Source: Pseudorhodobacter turbinis (GTDB lineage Bacteria; Pseudomonadota; Alphaproteobacteria; Rhodobacterales; Rhodobacteraceae). From it: a stretch of DNA of 64,000 nucleotides. A program made the translations under genes and the position numbers. Within the stretch, counting starts at the first letter, position 1. The number at the start of each line of letters is the position of its first letter. Location of the stretch: NCBI RefSeq assembly GCF_005234135.1, contig NZ_CP039964.1:2162001-2226000 (forward strand), written 5' to 3'. Under the pieces are notes generated by a model. That model saw only the letters and a list, made by a program, of their open reading frames with translations. It was not told the DNA's origin and ran no database searches. This document shows positions 34,321 to 43,841 of this stretch, one piece after another.

Positions 34321-36303
34321 ATGAAAGCGTCACAGGCACAGGCTGGTCTTGCCTCCATCCCCGCGCTGCTTGCGCGTAACGTGGAGAAGCATGGCAATAA
34401 ACCGGCTTACCGCGAAAAGGAATTCGGGATCTGGCAAAGCTGGACATGGGCGCAGGCCGATGTCGAGATTCGCGCGATGGCGATGGGGTATATGGCACTC
34501 GGCCTTAACCGGGGGGATTATGTCGCCGTCATTGGCCGTAACCGTCCACAGCTTTACTGGGCGATGGCCGCGGCACAGATGTGCGGGGCCATTCCGGTGC
34601 CGCTTTATCAAGATGCGGTGGCGCAAGAGATGGCCTTTGTGCTGGATCATTGCGGTGCCCGTTTCGTTGTGTGCGGCGATCAGGAACAGGTCGACAAGAT
34701 CCTTGAGGTGGAAAGCGAATGGCTGACCGAGGATCAAAAGCCGAGCGTTGAGCAGATCATCTATGTCGACAAGCGCGGGATGCGGAAATACGACCATGCG
34801 CGCATGAATGCGATGGCGGATGTGATTGCCGAAGGTCGCGCCGCCCATCAGCGTTTCGAGGCAGAGCTGACCGCCCGCACCGCCGAGCTTGATTACAATT
34901 CCACCTGTGTGATGCTTTATACATCGGGCACCACCGGCAAGCCCAAGGGCGTGGTGCTGTCCAATCGCAACATCATTGAGACATCCAAAAACACCTCGGA
35001 TTTTGATCACCTGCGCGCGGGGGATGAGGTGCTTGCCTATCTGCCGATGGCATGGGTGGGCGATTTCATTTTCTCGATGGGTCAGGCGATGTGGACCGGT
35101 TTTTGCGTGAATTGCCCGGAATCGGCCGCCACCATGATGACCGACCTGCGCGAGATCGGGCCGACCTATTACTTTGCCCCGCCGCGCGTCTTTGAGGGTC
35201 AGTTGACCAATGTGATGATCCGCATGGAAGACTCGGGCCGTTTCAAGAAATGGCTGTTCGATAAATATATGGCCGTGGCGCGCCGCGTTGGTCCCGATAT
35301 TCTGGACGGCAATCCGGTATCGGCGGCGGATAAGTTTTCCTATTGGCTGGGGGATATTCTGGTTTACGGGCCGTTGAAAAACACCCTTGGCTTTTCGCGC
35401 GTGCGTGTGGGCTATACCGCTGGTGAGGCGATCGGGCCAGAAATTTTCAGCTTTTACCGCTCGCTCGGGATCAACCTGAAACAGCTTTACGGCCAGACAG
35501 AGGCCTCGGTGTTCATCACCCAGCAGCCCGACGGTCAGGTGCGCGCCGATACCGTTGGCGTGCCGTCACCGGGGGTTGAGGTGAAAATCGCCGACAATGG
35601 CGAGGTGTTTTACCGCAGCCCCGGCACGTTTGAGAGTTACTATAAAAACCCCGAAAGCACCGCCTCGACCAAAGATCCAGAGGGTTGGGTTGCCACAGGT
35701 GACGCGGGTTTCTTTGAGGAAGGCACCGGTCATCTGCGCATTATCGACCGTGCCAAGGACGTGGGCAAAATGGCCGATGGCAGCCTGTTTGCGCCGAAAT
35801 ACGTTGAAAACAAGCTGAAATTTTATCCTGCGATTTTGGAGGCTGTGGTTTTTGGCGCGTCTCGCGATTTTTGCACCGCGTTTATCAATATTGACCTTAA
35901 TGCGGTTGGTAACTGGGCAGAGCGTAACAACATCGCCTATTCCAGCTATCAAGAGCTGTCGCAGCATCCGCGTGTGTTGGAGATGATGAAGGGTCATGTG
36001 TCGGAGGTGAACGAATCCGTGGCTGCCGACCCGATGTTGTCGGGCTGTCAGGTGCATCGTTTCCTTATCCTGCATAAGGAACTGGACGCCGATGACGGCG
36101 AGATGACCCGCACCCGCAAAGTGCGCCGCAAAGTGGTGGAGGATAAATTCGCCGACCTCGTGGGCGCGCTTTATGGCGGTAAATCCGAGATCTACACCGA
36201 AACTGAAGTCACCTATGAGGACGGTCGCAAGGGCGCCATCAAAGCCACGCTGACGCTGGCCGATGCCGTCGTGGCCCCCGCACAAAAGGTCGCCGCAGAA
36301 TGA
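34321..36303 (+). CDS. Long-chain acyl-CoA ligase (AMP-forming)
   Basis: 660 residues, ANL superfamily. ATP loop MLYTSGTTGKPKGVVLSN (about 200), LYGQTEAS and VATGDAGF, and the hinge region IIDRAKDVGKMADG followed by the C-terminal lid. Size and sequence match the FadD15-like long-chain group, which activates carboxylic acids to CoA thioesters. It is first in an operon with a branched-chain-type ABC importer, overlapping the next gene by four bases, so it probably activates the imported acid. Divergent from the sensor kinase gene. Confidence 0.9.
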   Translation: MKASQAQAGLASIPALLARNVEKHGNKPAYREKEFGIWQSWTWAQADVEIRAMAMGYMALGLNRGDYVAVIGRNRPQLYWAMAAAQMCGAIPVPLYQDAVAQEMAFVLDHCGARFVVCGDQEQVDKILEVESEWLTEDQKPSVEQIIYVDKRGMRKYDHARMNAMADVIAEGRAAHQRFEAELTARTAELDYNSTCVMLYTSGTTGKPKGVVLSNRNIIETSKNTSDFDHLRAGDEVLAYLPMAWVGDFIFSMGQAMWTGFCVNCPESAATMMTDLREIGPTYYFAPPRVFEGQLTNVMIRMEDSGRFKKWLFDKYMAVARRVGPDILDGNPVSAADKFSYWLGDILVYGPLKNTLGFSRVRVGYTAGEAIGPEIFSFYRSLGINLKQLYGQTEASVFITQQPDGQVRADTVGVPSPGVEVKIADNGEVFYRSPGTFESYYKNPESTASTKDPEGWVATGDAGFFEEGTGHLRIIDRAKDVGKMADGSLFAPKYVENKLKFYPAILEAVVFGASRDFCTAFINIDLNAVGNWAERNNIAYSSYQELSQHPRVLEMMKGHVSEVNESVAADPMLSGCQVHRFLILHKELDADDGEMTRTRKVRRKVVEDKFADLVGALYGGKSEIYTETEVTYEDGRKGAIKATLTLADAVVAPAQKVAAE

Positions 36304-37121
36304 ATATCCAGAACCCAGACGGCTATACCACCGCAGACGGTCGCGAAATCGGCGGCGTGATGATGGAAATGAAGAATATCACCCTGCGCTTTGGCGGCGT
36401 GGCGGCGATTACCGACATTTCCTTTGACATCCGCGAGGGCGAAATTCGCGCAATCATCGGTCCGAATGGTGCCGGTAAATCCTCGATGCTCAATGTCATT
36501 TCGGGGTTCTATGTCCCGCAAGAGGGCGAGGTGTGGTTTCACGGATCGCGCCGCCCCCCGATGAAGCCCTATCAGGTTGCCGCCCAAGGCATTGCCCGCA
36601 CCTTTCAGAACATCGCCTTGTTTGAGGGGATGACGGTGCTGGACAATATCATGACCGGCCGCCTGACGCAGATGAAGTCGGGGATGCTTGCCCAAGCTTT
36701 GTGGTGGGGTAAGGCGCAGGCCGAGGAAACCGCGCACCGTGAAAAGGTCGAAAAGGTCATCGACTTTCTGGAAATCCAGCATATCCGCAAAACCCCTGTG
36801 GGCCGTTTGCCCTATGGGTTGAAAAAGCGGGTGGAACTGGCCCGCGCCTTGGCCGCCGAGCCCAAGCTTTTGCTGTTGGATGAGCCGATGGCAGGGATGA
36901 ACGTCGAGGAAAAAGAGGACATGTCCCGCTTTATTCTGGATGTGAACGATGAATTCGGCACCACAATTGCCCTTATCGAACATGATATGGGTGTGGTGAT
37001 GGATCTGTCCGACCGTGTGGTCGTGATGGATTACGGCAAGAAAATCGGCGATGGCACCCCTGATGAGGTGCGCAATAACCAAGCCGTGATTGATGCATAT
37101 CTGGGGGTGTCACATGACTAA
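36300..37121 (+). CDS. ABC transporter ATPase, LivG type
   Basis: 273 residues. Walker A GPNGAGKSS (about 58), Walker B LLLLDEPMAGMN, and the extended C-terminal region with IALIEHDMGVVMDLSDRVVVMDYGKKI typical of branched-chain amino acid-type (HAAT) importers. The signature region reads LPYGLKKRVELARAL in place of a strict LSGGQ. Start overlaps the ligase stop as ATGA. Together with the second ATPase downstream it would power the permease pair. Confidence 0.92.
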   Translation: MNIQNPDGYTTADGREIGGVMMEMKNITLRFGGVAAITDISFDIREGEIRAIIGPNGAGKSSMLNVISGFYVPQEGEVWFHGSRRPPMKPYQVAAQGIARTFQNIALFEGMTVLDNIMTGRLTQMKSGMLAQALWWGKAQAEETAHREKVEKVIDFLEIQHIRKTPVGRLPYGLKKRVELARALAAEPKLLLLDEPMAGMNVEEKEDMSRFILDVNDEFGTTIALIEHDMGVVMDLSDRVVVMDYGKKIGDGTPDEVRNNQAVIDAYLGVSHD

Positions 37122-37145
37122 CCACCAAAATCTGGGGGATTTCTG

Positions 37146-38132
37146 ATGCCCGATACCTTCTTTTTCGCAGCCGAGGTGATGGTCAACGGCCTGATGGCGG
37201 GGATTATGTACAGCCTTGTCGCCTTGGGCTTTGTGTTGATCTTTAAAGCCTCCGGCATTTTTAACTATGCCCAAGGTGTGTTGGCGCTGTTCGCGGCGCT
37301 GACGCTTGTGGGCCTGCAAGACGGGCAGATCCCATTTTCCCACGTGATCAATGCCATCTTTGGCACGGACCTGCACCACTTTGGCTGGACCTTGCCAGCA
37401 ATCGTTGCCATCGCGCTGACGGCGCTGGTGATGGTGGGTATGGCGATTGTGATTGAGCGTTATATCCTCAAACATCTGGTCAATCAGGAACCGATTATCC
37501 TGTTCATGGCGACCATTGGCCTTGCCTACTTCCTTGAGGGTTTCGGCGATGTGCTTTGGGGTTCCGACATCAAGAAACTGGATGTCGGCTTGCCGCAGGG
37601 GGTCTCGGAGACCATCGAGAATGTCACCTATAACTGGTTCGGCTATGGCTTCTTTATCGACAAGCTGGATATCGTTGCCGCCCTTGTTGCCGCCGCCCTT
37701 GTGATCGCGTTGACTCTGTTTTCGCAGTACACCAAATACGGCCGTGCCTTGCGGGCTGTGGCGGATGACCACCAAGCGGCGCTGTCGGTTGGGATCAGCT
37801 TGCGGTTCATCTGGGTGCTGGTCTGGTCGATCGCGGGCTTTGTGGCGCTGGTTGCGGGTATCATGTGGGGGTCGAAATCCGGTGTGCAGTTCTCGCTCTC
37901 GCTGATCGCGCTTAAGGCACTTCCGGTGCTGATGCTGGGGGGGTTCACCTCTATTCCCGGTGCGATTGTTGGCGGGTTGATCATCGGCATGGGTGAAAAA
38001 CTGTTTGAATTCGCCATCGGGCCAATGATCGGTGGGGCCACCGAAAACTGGTTCGCCTATGTGCTGGCGCTCTTGTTCCTCGTGTTCCGGCCCCAAGGCC
38101 TGTTCGGCGAGAAGATCATCGAGAGGGTGTGA
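37146..38132 (+). CDS. ABC transporter permease, LivH type
   Basis: 328 residues with about eight membrane helices. The N-terminal GLMAGIMYSLVALGFVLIFK is characteristic of LivH permeases, and GRALRAVADDHQAALSVGI is the cytoplasmic coupling region. It should form the translocation channel with the LivM-type protein. A short gap of 24 bases follows the ATPase gene. Confidence 0.92.
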   Translation: MPDTFFFAAEVMVNGLMAGIMYSLVALGFVLIFKASGIFNYAQGVLALFAALTLVGLQDGQIPFSHVINAIFGTDLHHFGWTLPAIVAIALTALVMVGMAIVIERYILKHLVNQEPIILFMATIGLAYFLEGFGDVLWGSDIKKLDVGLPQGVSETIENVTYNWFGYGFFIDKLDIVAALVAAALVIALTLFSQYTKYGRALRAVADDHQAALSVGISLRFIWVLVWSIAGFVALVAGIMWGSKSGVQFSLSLIALKALPVLMLGGFTSIPGAIVGGLIIGMGEKLFEFAIGPMIGGATENWFAYVLALLFLVFRPQGLFGEKIIERV

Positions 38133-38134
38133 CG

Positions 38135-38413
38135 ATGCAAGGCACCCCTTTCAAGAAGTGTATTGCGATCTTGAATGTTATTGCATGGGCGGGCTTTTGG
38201 GCCTTTGGCTATCTCGCCCTGACTGCCGAGACCCAAAACATGGACCAGATCACCACCGCCTTCGTTCTTGCGGCTGCGGGCGGTGGGATTGGTATCTGGG
38301 CCTATCTGCAACTGGTTCGCTATGCGGAGGTCAGCGGCTATGCGCCGGCCCCCAAAACCGCCGATAGATCGCATCTTGAGGCTGAATTTCAAGCGTCGGA
38401 AGGGAATGACTGA
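38135..38413 (+). CDS. Small membrane protein between the two permease genes
   Basis: 92 residues with two hydrophobic helices (about 10-30 and 40-62) and a soluble acidic tail. A GAGAGGG ribosome site suits the ATG at 38135, and its stop overlaps the start of the LivM-type gene. I recognise no family. Its position inside the ABC operon suggests an accessory subunit or regulator of the transporter; that is inference. Confidence 0.7.
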   Translation: MQGTPFKKCIAILNVIAWAGFWAFGYLALTAETQNMDQITTAFVLAAAGGGIGIWAYLQLVRYAEVSGYAPAPKTADRSHLEAEFQASEGND

Positions 38414-39489
38414 TGTTTTACCGTGAGGCAGGTGATTTCAAGACCACCTACAGTGAGGACAGCCAAACCTTCCCGATCAAATTCGACCGTATCCGTTACT
38501 ATGCGGTGTTGGCGGTGGCATTCGGTATTATCCCGTTTTTTATTAACGATTACTGGGCAAACGCGGTGTTTGTGCCCTTCCTGATCTATGCGATTGCCGC
38601 CATCGGGTTGAATATTCTTGTTGGTTATTGTGGGCAGCTTTCGCTTGGGACAGGCGGCTTTATGGCCGTGGGCGCCTATGCGGTTTACAAGTTGATGACC
38701 GCCTTCCCCGAGGTGTCGATCTTTATCCACGTCATTTTGGCGGGTGGGATCACGGCCGGGGTGGGCGTTCTGTTCGGCCTGCCAAGCTTGCGGATCAAGG
38801 GGTTCTACCTTGCGGTGGCCACGCTGGCGGCGCAGTTCTTCCTTGTCTGGTTGTTCAACAAGGTGCCGTGGTTTTACAACTATTCCGCCTCGGGCCAGAT
38901 TTCCGCGCCAGAGCGTGATATCCTTGGCATCGTCATCACAGGGCCAGACACCACTGCGGCGGCGAAATACCTGTTCTGTGCTGTGATGTTGCTTTTGGTG
39001 GCATGGCTTGCCCGCAACCTGACGCGCGGCACGATCGGGCGCAAATGGATGGCGATCCGCGACATGGATATCGCCGCCGAGATCATCGGTGTGAACCCGC
39101 TGCGCGCCAAGCTTTCCGCCTTTGCCGTATCCAGCTTTTTCATCGGTATCGCGGGCGCTTTGTTCTTTGCGGTCTATCTTGGTGCTGCCGAGGTTGGCGA
39201 AAGCTTTGGCATCCAGAAGTCCTTTTTGATCCTGTTCATGGTCATCATCGGCGGGCTCGGCTCTATCTTTGGTAGCTTGGCAGGGGCGGCATTCTTGGTG
39301 CTGTTGCCGGTGTTCTTGAAGAACGTGCTGGTTGGCGGGCTTGGTTGGCCCACAGACCTTGCGGCGCATATCGAGCTGATGATCATCGGTGCGCTTATCA
39401 TCATATTCCTGATCGCCGAACCGCATGGCATCGCCCAGCTTTGGCGCTTGGCAAAAGAGAAATTACGGCTTTGGCCTTTCCCACACTAA
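38413..39489 (+). CDS. ABC transporter permease, LivM type
   Basis: 358 residues, about nine to ten membrane helices. LivM hallmarks: AIGLNILVGYCGQLSLGTGGFMAVGAY and LRIKGFYLAVATLAAQ, then the coupling region RKWMAIRDMDIAAEIIGVNP. It pairs with the LivH-type permease. The N-terminal 40 residues are hydrophilic and a little longer than in E. coli LivM. Confidence 0.92.
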   Translation: MFYREAGDFKTTYSEDSQTFPIKFDRIRYYAVLAVAFGIIPFFINDYWANAVFVPFLIYAIAAIGLNILVGYCGQLSLGTGGFMAVGAYAVYKLMTAFPEVSIFIHVILAGGITAGVGVLFGLPSLRIKGFYLAVATLAAQFFLVWLFNKVPWFYNYSASGQISAPERDILGIVITGPDTTAAAKYLFCAVMLLLVAWLARNLTRGTIGRKWMAIRDMDIAAEIIGVNPLRAKLSAFAVSSFFIGIAGALFFAVYLGAAEVGESFGIQKSFLILFMVIIGGLGSIFGSLAGAAFLVLLPVFLKNVLVGGLGWPTDLAAHIELMIIGALIIIFLIAEPHGIAQLWRLAKEKLRLWPFPH

Positions 39490-39534
39490 GGGGCAGTCCG
39501 GAATACAAAAACAAACTCTGGGAGGAGACTTGAG

Positions 39535-40818
39535 ATGAAAATGAACTTTGCTGCCCTTGCTGCCGCCGCCATGATGGCTGCTGCCCCCGCGATGGCCGAT
39601 CTGGTCGTGCCAAACCTTTCATATCGCACCGGGCCTTATGCGCCGGGCGGTGTGCCTTATGCTGACGGTTTTCAGGATTATTTCACCCTGCTGAATGAAC
39701 GCGATGGCGGCATCGGCGGTGAGATCGTGCAAGTTCCGGAATGCGAAACTGCCTATAACACCGAAAAAGGCGTGGAATGTTATGAGGCGACAAAGGGCAA
39801 CAACGCGCTTGCCTTCAACCCGCTTTCCACAGGCATCACCTATCAGTTGATCCCGAAGGTCACCTCGGATGGCAGCACGCTGTATACACCCGGTTATGGC
39901 CGCACATCCGCATCCAACGGCAAGGTTTTTTCCAACGTTTTCAACTATCCAGCGAACTATTGGACGGCGGCAAGTGTTGCGATCAACTACTTGTTGGCGG
40001 AAAACGGTGGTGACCTGAAGGGCAAAAAGATCGCGTTGGTCTATCACAACTCTTCTTATGGCAAAGAGCCGATCCGCACATTGGAAGAGCTTTCGAAAAA
40101 GCACGGGTTTGAGCTGGTTCAGCTTCCTGTTGAGCATCCGGGCCAAGAGCAAAAATCGCAATGGCTGCAAATCCGCCGCGAAAAACCCGATAACGTCATC
40201 ATGTATGGTTGGGGCGTGATGAACGCGGTGGCCATTCAAGAGGCTGCGAACATTCGCTACCCGATGGATCAGTTTATCGGCATCTGGTGGTCGGGCGCGG
40301 ACCATGACGTCTTGCCTGCGGGCGATGGTGCTGACGGCTATAAGTCGCTGGCGATGCATGGCACGGGCATGGATTATCCGGTGTACGCCGACATGAAGAA
40401 ATACGTCTCCGATGCAGGCAAGGGTGCCGGTGCGGGCGATCAGGTTGGTGGCGTGCTGTATTCGCGCGGCATGTATGCGGCCATGATTATTGCCGAGGCT
40501 TTGCGCACCGCACAAGAAATCGCGGGCACTTCGCAGGTCACGCCTGCACAGGTGCGTGACGGGTTTGAGAACCTTGAGATCACCGAAGAGCGCATGGAAG
40601 AGCTGGGCCTGCCCGACTTTGGCCAAGCCTTCAAGGCGACCTGTGAAGATCACGGTGGCCCCGGCAAGGCGCGCATCCAGCAATGGGATGCAACCGCCAA
40701 AACCTGGACCCTGATTTCTGGCTGGATTGAACCGGATATGGACGTGATCCAGCCGCTGATCCTTGAGGATTCCGAGGCCTATGCTGCGGAAAACAATATC
40801 GAGCACCGCTGCAACTAA
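39535..40818 (+). CDS. Periplasmic substrate-binding protein of the HAAT-type ABC importer
   Basis: 427 residues. A signal peptide ends around AMADLV (cleavage after about residue 21). The rest is a type I periplasmic binding fold, with KKIALVYHNSSYGKEPIRTLEEL typical of LivJ-like and related aromatic or amide-binding proteins. A GGGAGGAGA ribosome site precedes the start. Its neighbours, two CoA ligases, suggest a carboxylic acid ligand rather than an amino acid; the ligand is not predictable from sequence. Confidence 0.9.
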   Translation: MKMNFAALAAAAMMAAAPAMADLVVPNLSYRTGPYAPGGVPYADGFQDYFTLLNERDGGIGGEIVQVPECETAYNTEKGVECYEATKGNNALAFNPLSTGITYQLIPKVTSDGSTLYTPGYGRTSASNGKVFSNVFNYPANYWTAASVAINYLLAENGGDLKGKKIALVYHNSSYGKEPIRTLEELSKKHGFELVQLPVEHPGQEQKSQWLQIRREKPDNVIMYGWGVMNAVAIQEAANIRYPMDQFIGIWWSGADHDVLPAGDGADGYKSLAMHGTGMDYPVYADMKKYVSDAGKGAGAGDQVGGVLYSRGMYAAMIIAEALRTAQEIAGTSQVTPAQVRDGFENLEITEERMEELGLPDFGQAFKATCEDHGGPGKARIQQWDATAKTWTLISGWIEPDMDVIQPLILEDSEAYAAENNIEHRCN

Positions 40819-40826
40819 TCGACAAA

Positions 40827-40857
40827 CCCCGGCCCGTGCTTATGGCATTGGCCGGGG
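40827..40857 (+). terminator. Hairpin between the binding-protein and second ATPase genes
   Basis: Perfect 8-bp stem CCCCGGCC (40827-40834) and GGCCGGGG (40850-40857) with a 15-base loop, not followed directly by a T-run. It may stabilise the 3' end of the abundant binding-protein message or act as a partial terminator. Confidence 0.5.
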
Positions 40858-40878
40858 ATCACGCCCCTTTTTGCAAAG

Positions 40879-41712
40879 ATGAAGCCCATGCTGGACGCAC
40901 CCCAAACCTCGGATACGTTGCTGGACGTCAACAATATCGAGGTGATCTATAATCACGTCATCCTTGTGTTGAAGGGCGTCAGCCTGACGGTGCCCAAAGG
41001 CCGGATTACCGCGCTTTTGGGTGGTAACGGGGCTGGCAAAACCACCACACTCAAGGCCATTTCCAACCTGCTGCATTCCGAACGCGGTGAGGTGACAAAG
41101 GGCAGTATTTCCCTCAAAGGCAAAAATATCGCCAACCGTGACCCGGCCGAAATGGTGCGCAACGGCGTCATTCAGGTGATGGAGGGCCGCCATTGTTTTG
41201 AGCATTTGACGATCGAGGAAAACCTGCTGACGGGCGCCTATACGCGCACCGACGGGGCAGGGGCTACGGCCGCCGACCTTGAGATGGTTTATAATTATTT
41301 CCCCCGTTTGCGCGAGCGCCGCAAATCCCAAGCGGGCTATACCTCTGGCGGGGAACAGCAGATGTGTGCCATGGGCCGCGCCTTGATGAGCCGCCCCGAG
41401 ATGATCTTGCTGGACGAGCCGTCGATGGGTCTGGCCCCGCAGCTGGTGGAGCAGATCTTTGAGATCGTCAAAGCCGTTAACGCGAACGAAGGCGTGACCT
41501 TCCTTTTGGCCGAGCAGAACACCAACGTCGCCCTGCGCTATGCCCATACCGGATATATTCTGGAATCGGGCCGCGTGGTGATGGAAGGCACTGCACAGGA
41601 ATTGCGTGAGAACCCGGACGTAAAGGAATTCTATCTGGGCATGTCCGACAAGGGCCGCCGGTCGTTCCGCGATGTCCGCAGCTACCGCCGCCGCAAGCGG
41701 TGGTTGGCATGA
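40879..41712 (+). CDS. ABC transporter ATPase, LivF type
   Basis: 277 residues. Walker A GGNGAGKTTTLKA (about 55), signature YTSGGEQQMCAMGRAL, Walker B MILLDEPSMGLAP and the LivF ending YILESGRVVMEGTAQELREN. Compared with E. coli LivF it has a basic C-terminal tail (RSYRRRKRW). It completes the importer: two ATPases, two permeases and a binding protein. Confidence 0.92.
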   Translation: MKPMLDAPQTSDTLLDVNNIEVIYNHVILVLKGVSLTVPKGRITALLGGNGAGKTTTLKAISNLLHSERGEVTKGSISLKGKNIANRDPAEMVRNGVIQVMEGRHCFEHLTIEENLLTGAYTRTDGAGATAADLEMVYNYFPRLRERRKSQAGYTSGGEQQMCAMGRALMSRPEMILLDEPSMGLAPQLVEQIFEIVKAVNANEGVTFLLAEQNTNVALRYAHTGYILESGRVVMEGTAQELRENPDVKEFYLGMSDKGRRSFRDVRSYRRRKRWLA

Positions 41713-41723
41713 GGGACAAAACC

Positions 41724-42893
41724 ATGACCCATTTCGATGCCTTGGAAACCCGAAGCCAAGACGCCCGCGAGGCCGATCAACTGGCGCAACTGCGCGTGCA
41801 GCTTGCCCGCGTCGGCCTGCCAGCGGTCAACAGCCTGTCCGATCTGGTCAAGCTGCCGGTCCTGCGCAAGGCGGATTTGTCGGCACGGCAAAAGGCGAAC
41901 CCGCCGCTTGGTGGCATTCCGACCCAGAATATCACCCATATCTTTCAATCCCCCGGCCCGATCTATGAGCCCTGCGGAAACAGCCATGACTGGTGGCGCA
42001 TGGGCCGGTTTGTCCATGCGTGCGGCATTGGCGCGGATGATATCGTGCAGAACTGCTTTGGCTATCACCTCACCCCTGCGGGTATGATTTTTGATTCCGG
42101 CATTCTGGCGGTTGGCGCGCGTGTGATCCCCGCAGGCATCGGCCAGACCGAGCTACAGGTTCGTGCAGCGGTTGATATCGGTGCGACGGCCTATGCCGGT
42201 ACGCCCGATTTCCTGAAAATCATCTTGGACAGGGCCGAGACCATGGGTGAGCGGCTTAAAATCACCCGTGCGGCGGTGGGGGGCGGTGCGCTGTTCCCGT
42301 CGTTGCGTCAGGAATACGCGGATCGCGGTATCCAGACCTTGCAGTGCTATGCCACCGCCGACCTTGGCAATATCGCATACGAATCCGCCGCGATGGAGGG
42401 GATGATCTTGGATGAGGGCGTGATCGTCGAGATCGTCCGCCCCGGAACCGGTGATCCGGTAGAACCGGGCGAGGTTGGCGAGGTCGTCGTGACCACTCTC
42501 AACCCCGATTACCCGTTGATCCGCTTTGCCACTGGTGATCTTTCCGCGCTGATGGAAGGCACAAGCCCTTGTGGCCGTACCAACGCCCGCATCAAGGGCT
42601 GGATGGGCCGTGCCGATCAAACCACCAAGATCAAGGGCATGTTCGTGCGCCCCGAACAGGTCGCCGCCTTTGTCGCAGCCCACGAAGAGGTGGCGCGCGC
42701 TCGTGTTATCGCGACCCGCAAGGGAGAGATGGACGAGATGACCGTCAGGGTGGAGACCCGCGCCTCCAACCCCGCGCTTTATGAAGGCAGCATTTTGGAA
42801 ACCCTCAAGCTGCGCGGCAAGGTTGAACTGGTTCCGCCGGGGTCTTTGCCCAACGATGGTTTGGTAATCGAAGATCTGCGCAAATATGACTGA
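41724..42893 (+). CDS. PaaK-like phenylacetate-CoA ligase family protein
   Basis: 389 residues, ANL fold of the phenylacetate-CoA ligase group: HIFQSPGPIYEPCG, YHLTPAGMIFDSG, GTPDFLKIIL, LQCYATADLGNIAYE and, at the hinge, KGWMGRADQTTKIKGMFVRP. The ATG at 41724 has a GAGGG site; an ATG at 41709 overlapping the ATPase stop is possible but gives a non-family N-terminus. It is the second CoA ligase of the operon, so aromatic or aryl-alkanoic acids are a plausible substrate class. Confidence 0.87.
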   Translation: MTHFDALETRSQDAREADQLAQLRVQLARVGLPAVNSLSDLVKLPVLRKADLSARQKANPPLGGIPTQNITHIFQSPGPIYEPCGNSHDWWRMGRFVHACGIGADDIVQNCFGYHLTPAGMIFDSGILAVGARVIPAGIGQTELQVRAAVDIGATAYAGTPDFLKIILDRAETMGERLKITRAAVGGGALFPSLRQEYADRGIQTLQCYATADLGNIAYESAAMEGMILDEGVIVEIVRPGTGDPVEPGEVGEVVVTTLNPDYPLIRFATGDLSALMEGTSPCGRTNARIKGWMGRADQTTKIKGMFVRPEQVAAFVAAHEEVARARVIATRKGEMDEMTVRVETRASNPALYEGSILETLKLRGKVELVPPGSLPNDGLVIEDLRKYD

Positions 42894-42899
42894 TCTTTG

Positions 42900-42924
42900 G
42901 GCGTGGGGGCCTGTTCCCCGCGCC
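42900..42924 (+). terminator. Hairpin after the PaaK-like gene
   Basis: Inverted repeat GGCGTGGGG (42900-42908) and CCCCGCGCC (42916-42924), with one G-T pair and a seven-base loop. No long T-run follows, so it is only a candidate end of the ABC/ligase operon. Confidence 0.4.
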
Positions 42925-43020
42925 TGAATTTCAGGCAGCAAGCGCCAATGGGAAAAGAAATCTGCACCGCTTTGCACTCTGCTTCTTGTTCCCTTGGCCT
43001 TGGCCGCCTACATCACGCTT

Positions 43021-43839
43021 ATGCGCAAATATATCCCCTTTCTTGAAAAGCCGCCCTTCGTTCCCGTAATCCGCCTGTCGGGCAGCATCGGCGGGGGCAG
43101 CCGCTTTTCGCCTGCGTTAAGCGATGCCGGACTGGCCACGCAAATTGAACGTGCCTTTTCGCGCGGCAAGCCCGCCGCCGTGGCGCTCGTGATCAATTCC
43201 CCCGGTGGCTCGGCCGTACAATCAAGCCTGATCGCCGCGCGTATCCGGCGGCTGGCGGATGCGAAGAACATTCCCGTGCATGCCTTTGTCGAAGATGTCG
43301 CGGCCTCGGGCGGTTATTGGCTGGCCTGTGCCGCCGATGATATTTGGGTGGATAACAGCTCGCTTGTCGGCTCAATTGGCGTGATTTTTGCCAGCTTCGG
43401 CTTTCCGCAACTGATGGAGAAATACGGGGTGGAGCGTCGGGTCCATACTGCCGGTACCTCTAAATCATTGGCCGATCCGTTTTTGCCCGAAAAGCCCGAG
43501 GATGTCGCCCGCCTCAAGGCCCTACAAGAGCCGATCCACCAAGCCTTCATCGCCCATGTAAAGGCGCGGCGTGGTGCACGGCTGTCGGCGGAGACTGATC
43601 TTTTCAACGCCGATATTTGGGTCGGGCAGGGTGCTGTTGATCTGGGCCTTGCTGATGGTGTGGCGCATTTGGTGCCCAAGATGAAGGCGCTTTACGGCGA
43701 CAAGGTTTCTTTGCGGCCGATCGGCCAACGCAAGCCTTTGCTCCAACGGTTCGGCATCGGCGCTGCGGGTGCCCAAATCGCCGCCGGGGCCATGGCCGAG
43801 GTCGAGGATCGCGCGCTCTGGCAGCGGTACGGGCTGTAA
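43021..43839 (+). CDS. S49-family signal peptide peptidase-like protease
   Basis: 272 residues, the short SppA/SohB-like form. The catalytic serine lies in EDVAASGGYWLAC and the general-base lysine in TAGTSKSLADPF; VINSPGGSAVQSSL forms the oxyanion region. SppA degrades cleaved signal peptides at the membrane. No clear membrane helix is seen with the ATG at 43021; a TTG at 42994 would add only nine residues. The start is therefore not certain. Confidence 0.88.
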   Translation: MRKYIPFLEKPPFVPVIRLSGSIGGGSRFSPALSDAGLATQIERAFSRGKPAAVALVINSPGGSAVQSSLIAARIRRLADAKNIPVHAFVEDVAASGGYWLACAADDIWVDNSSLVGSIGVIFASFGFPQLMEKYGVERRVHTAGTSKSLADPFLPEKPEDVARLKALQEPIHQAFIAHVKARRGARLSAETDLFNADIWVGQGAVDLGLADGVAHLVPKMKALYGDKVSLRPIGQRKPLLQRFGIGAAGAQIAAGAMAEVEDRALWQRYGL

Positions 43840-43841
43840 TT

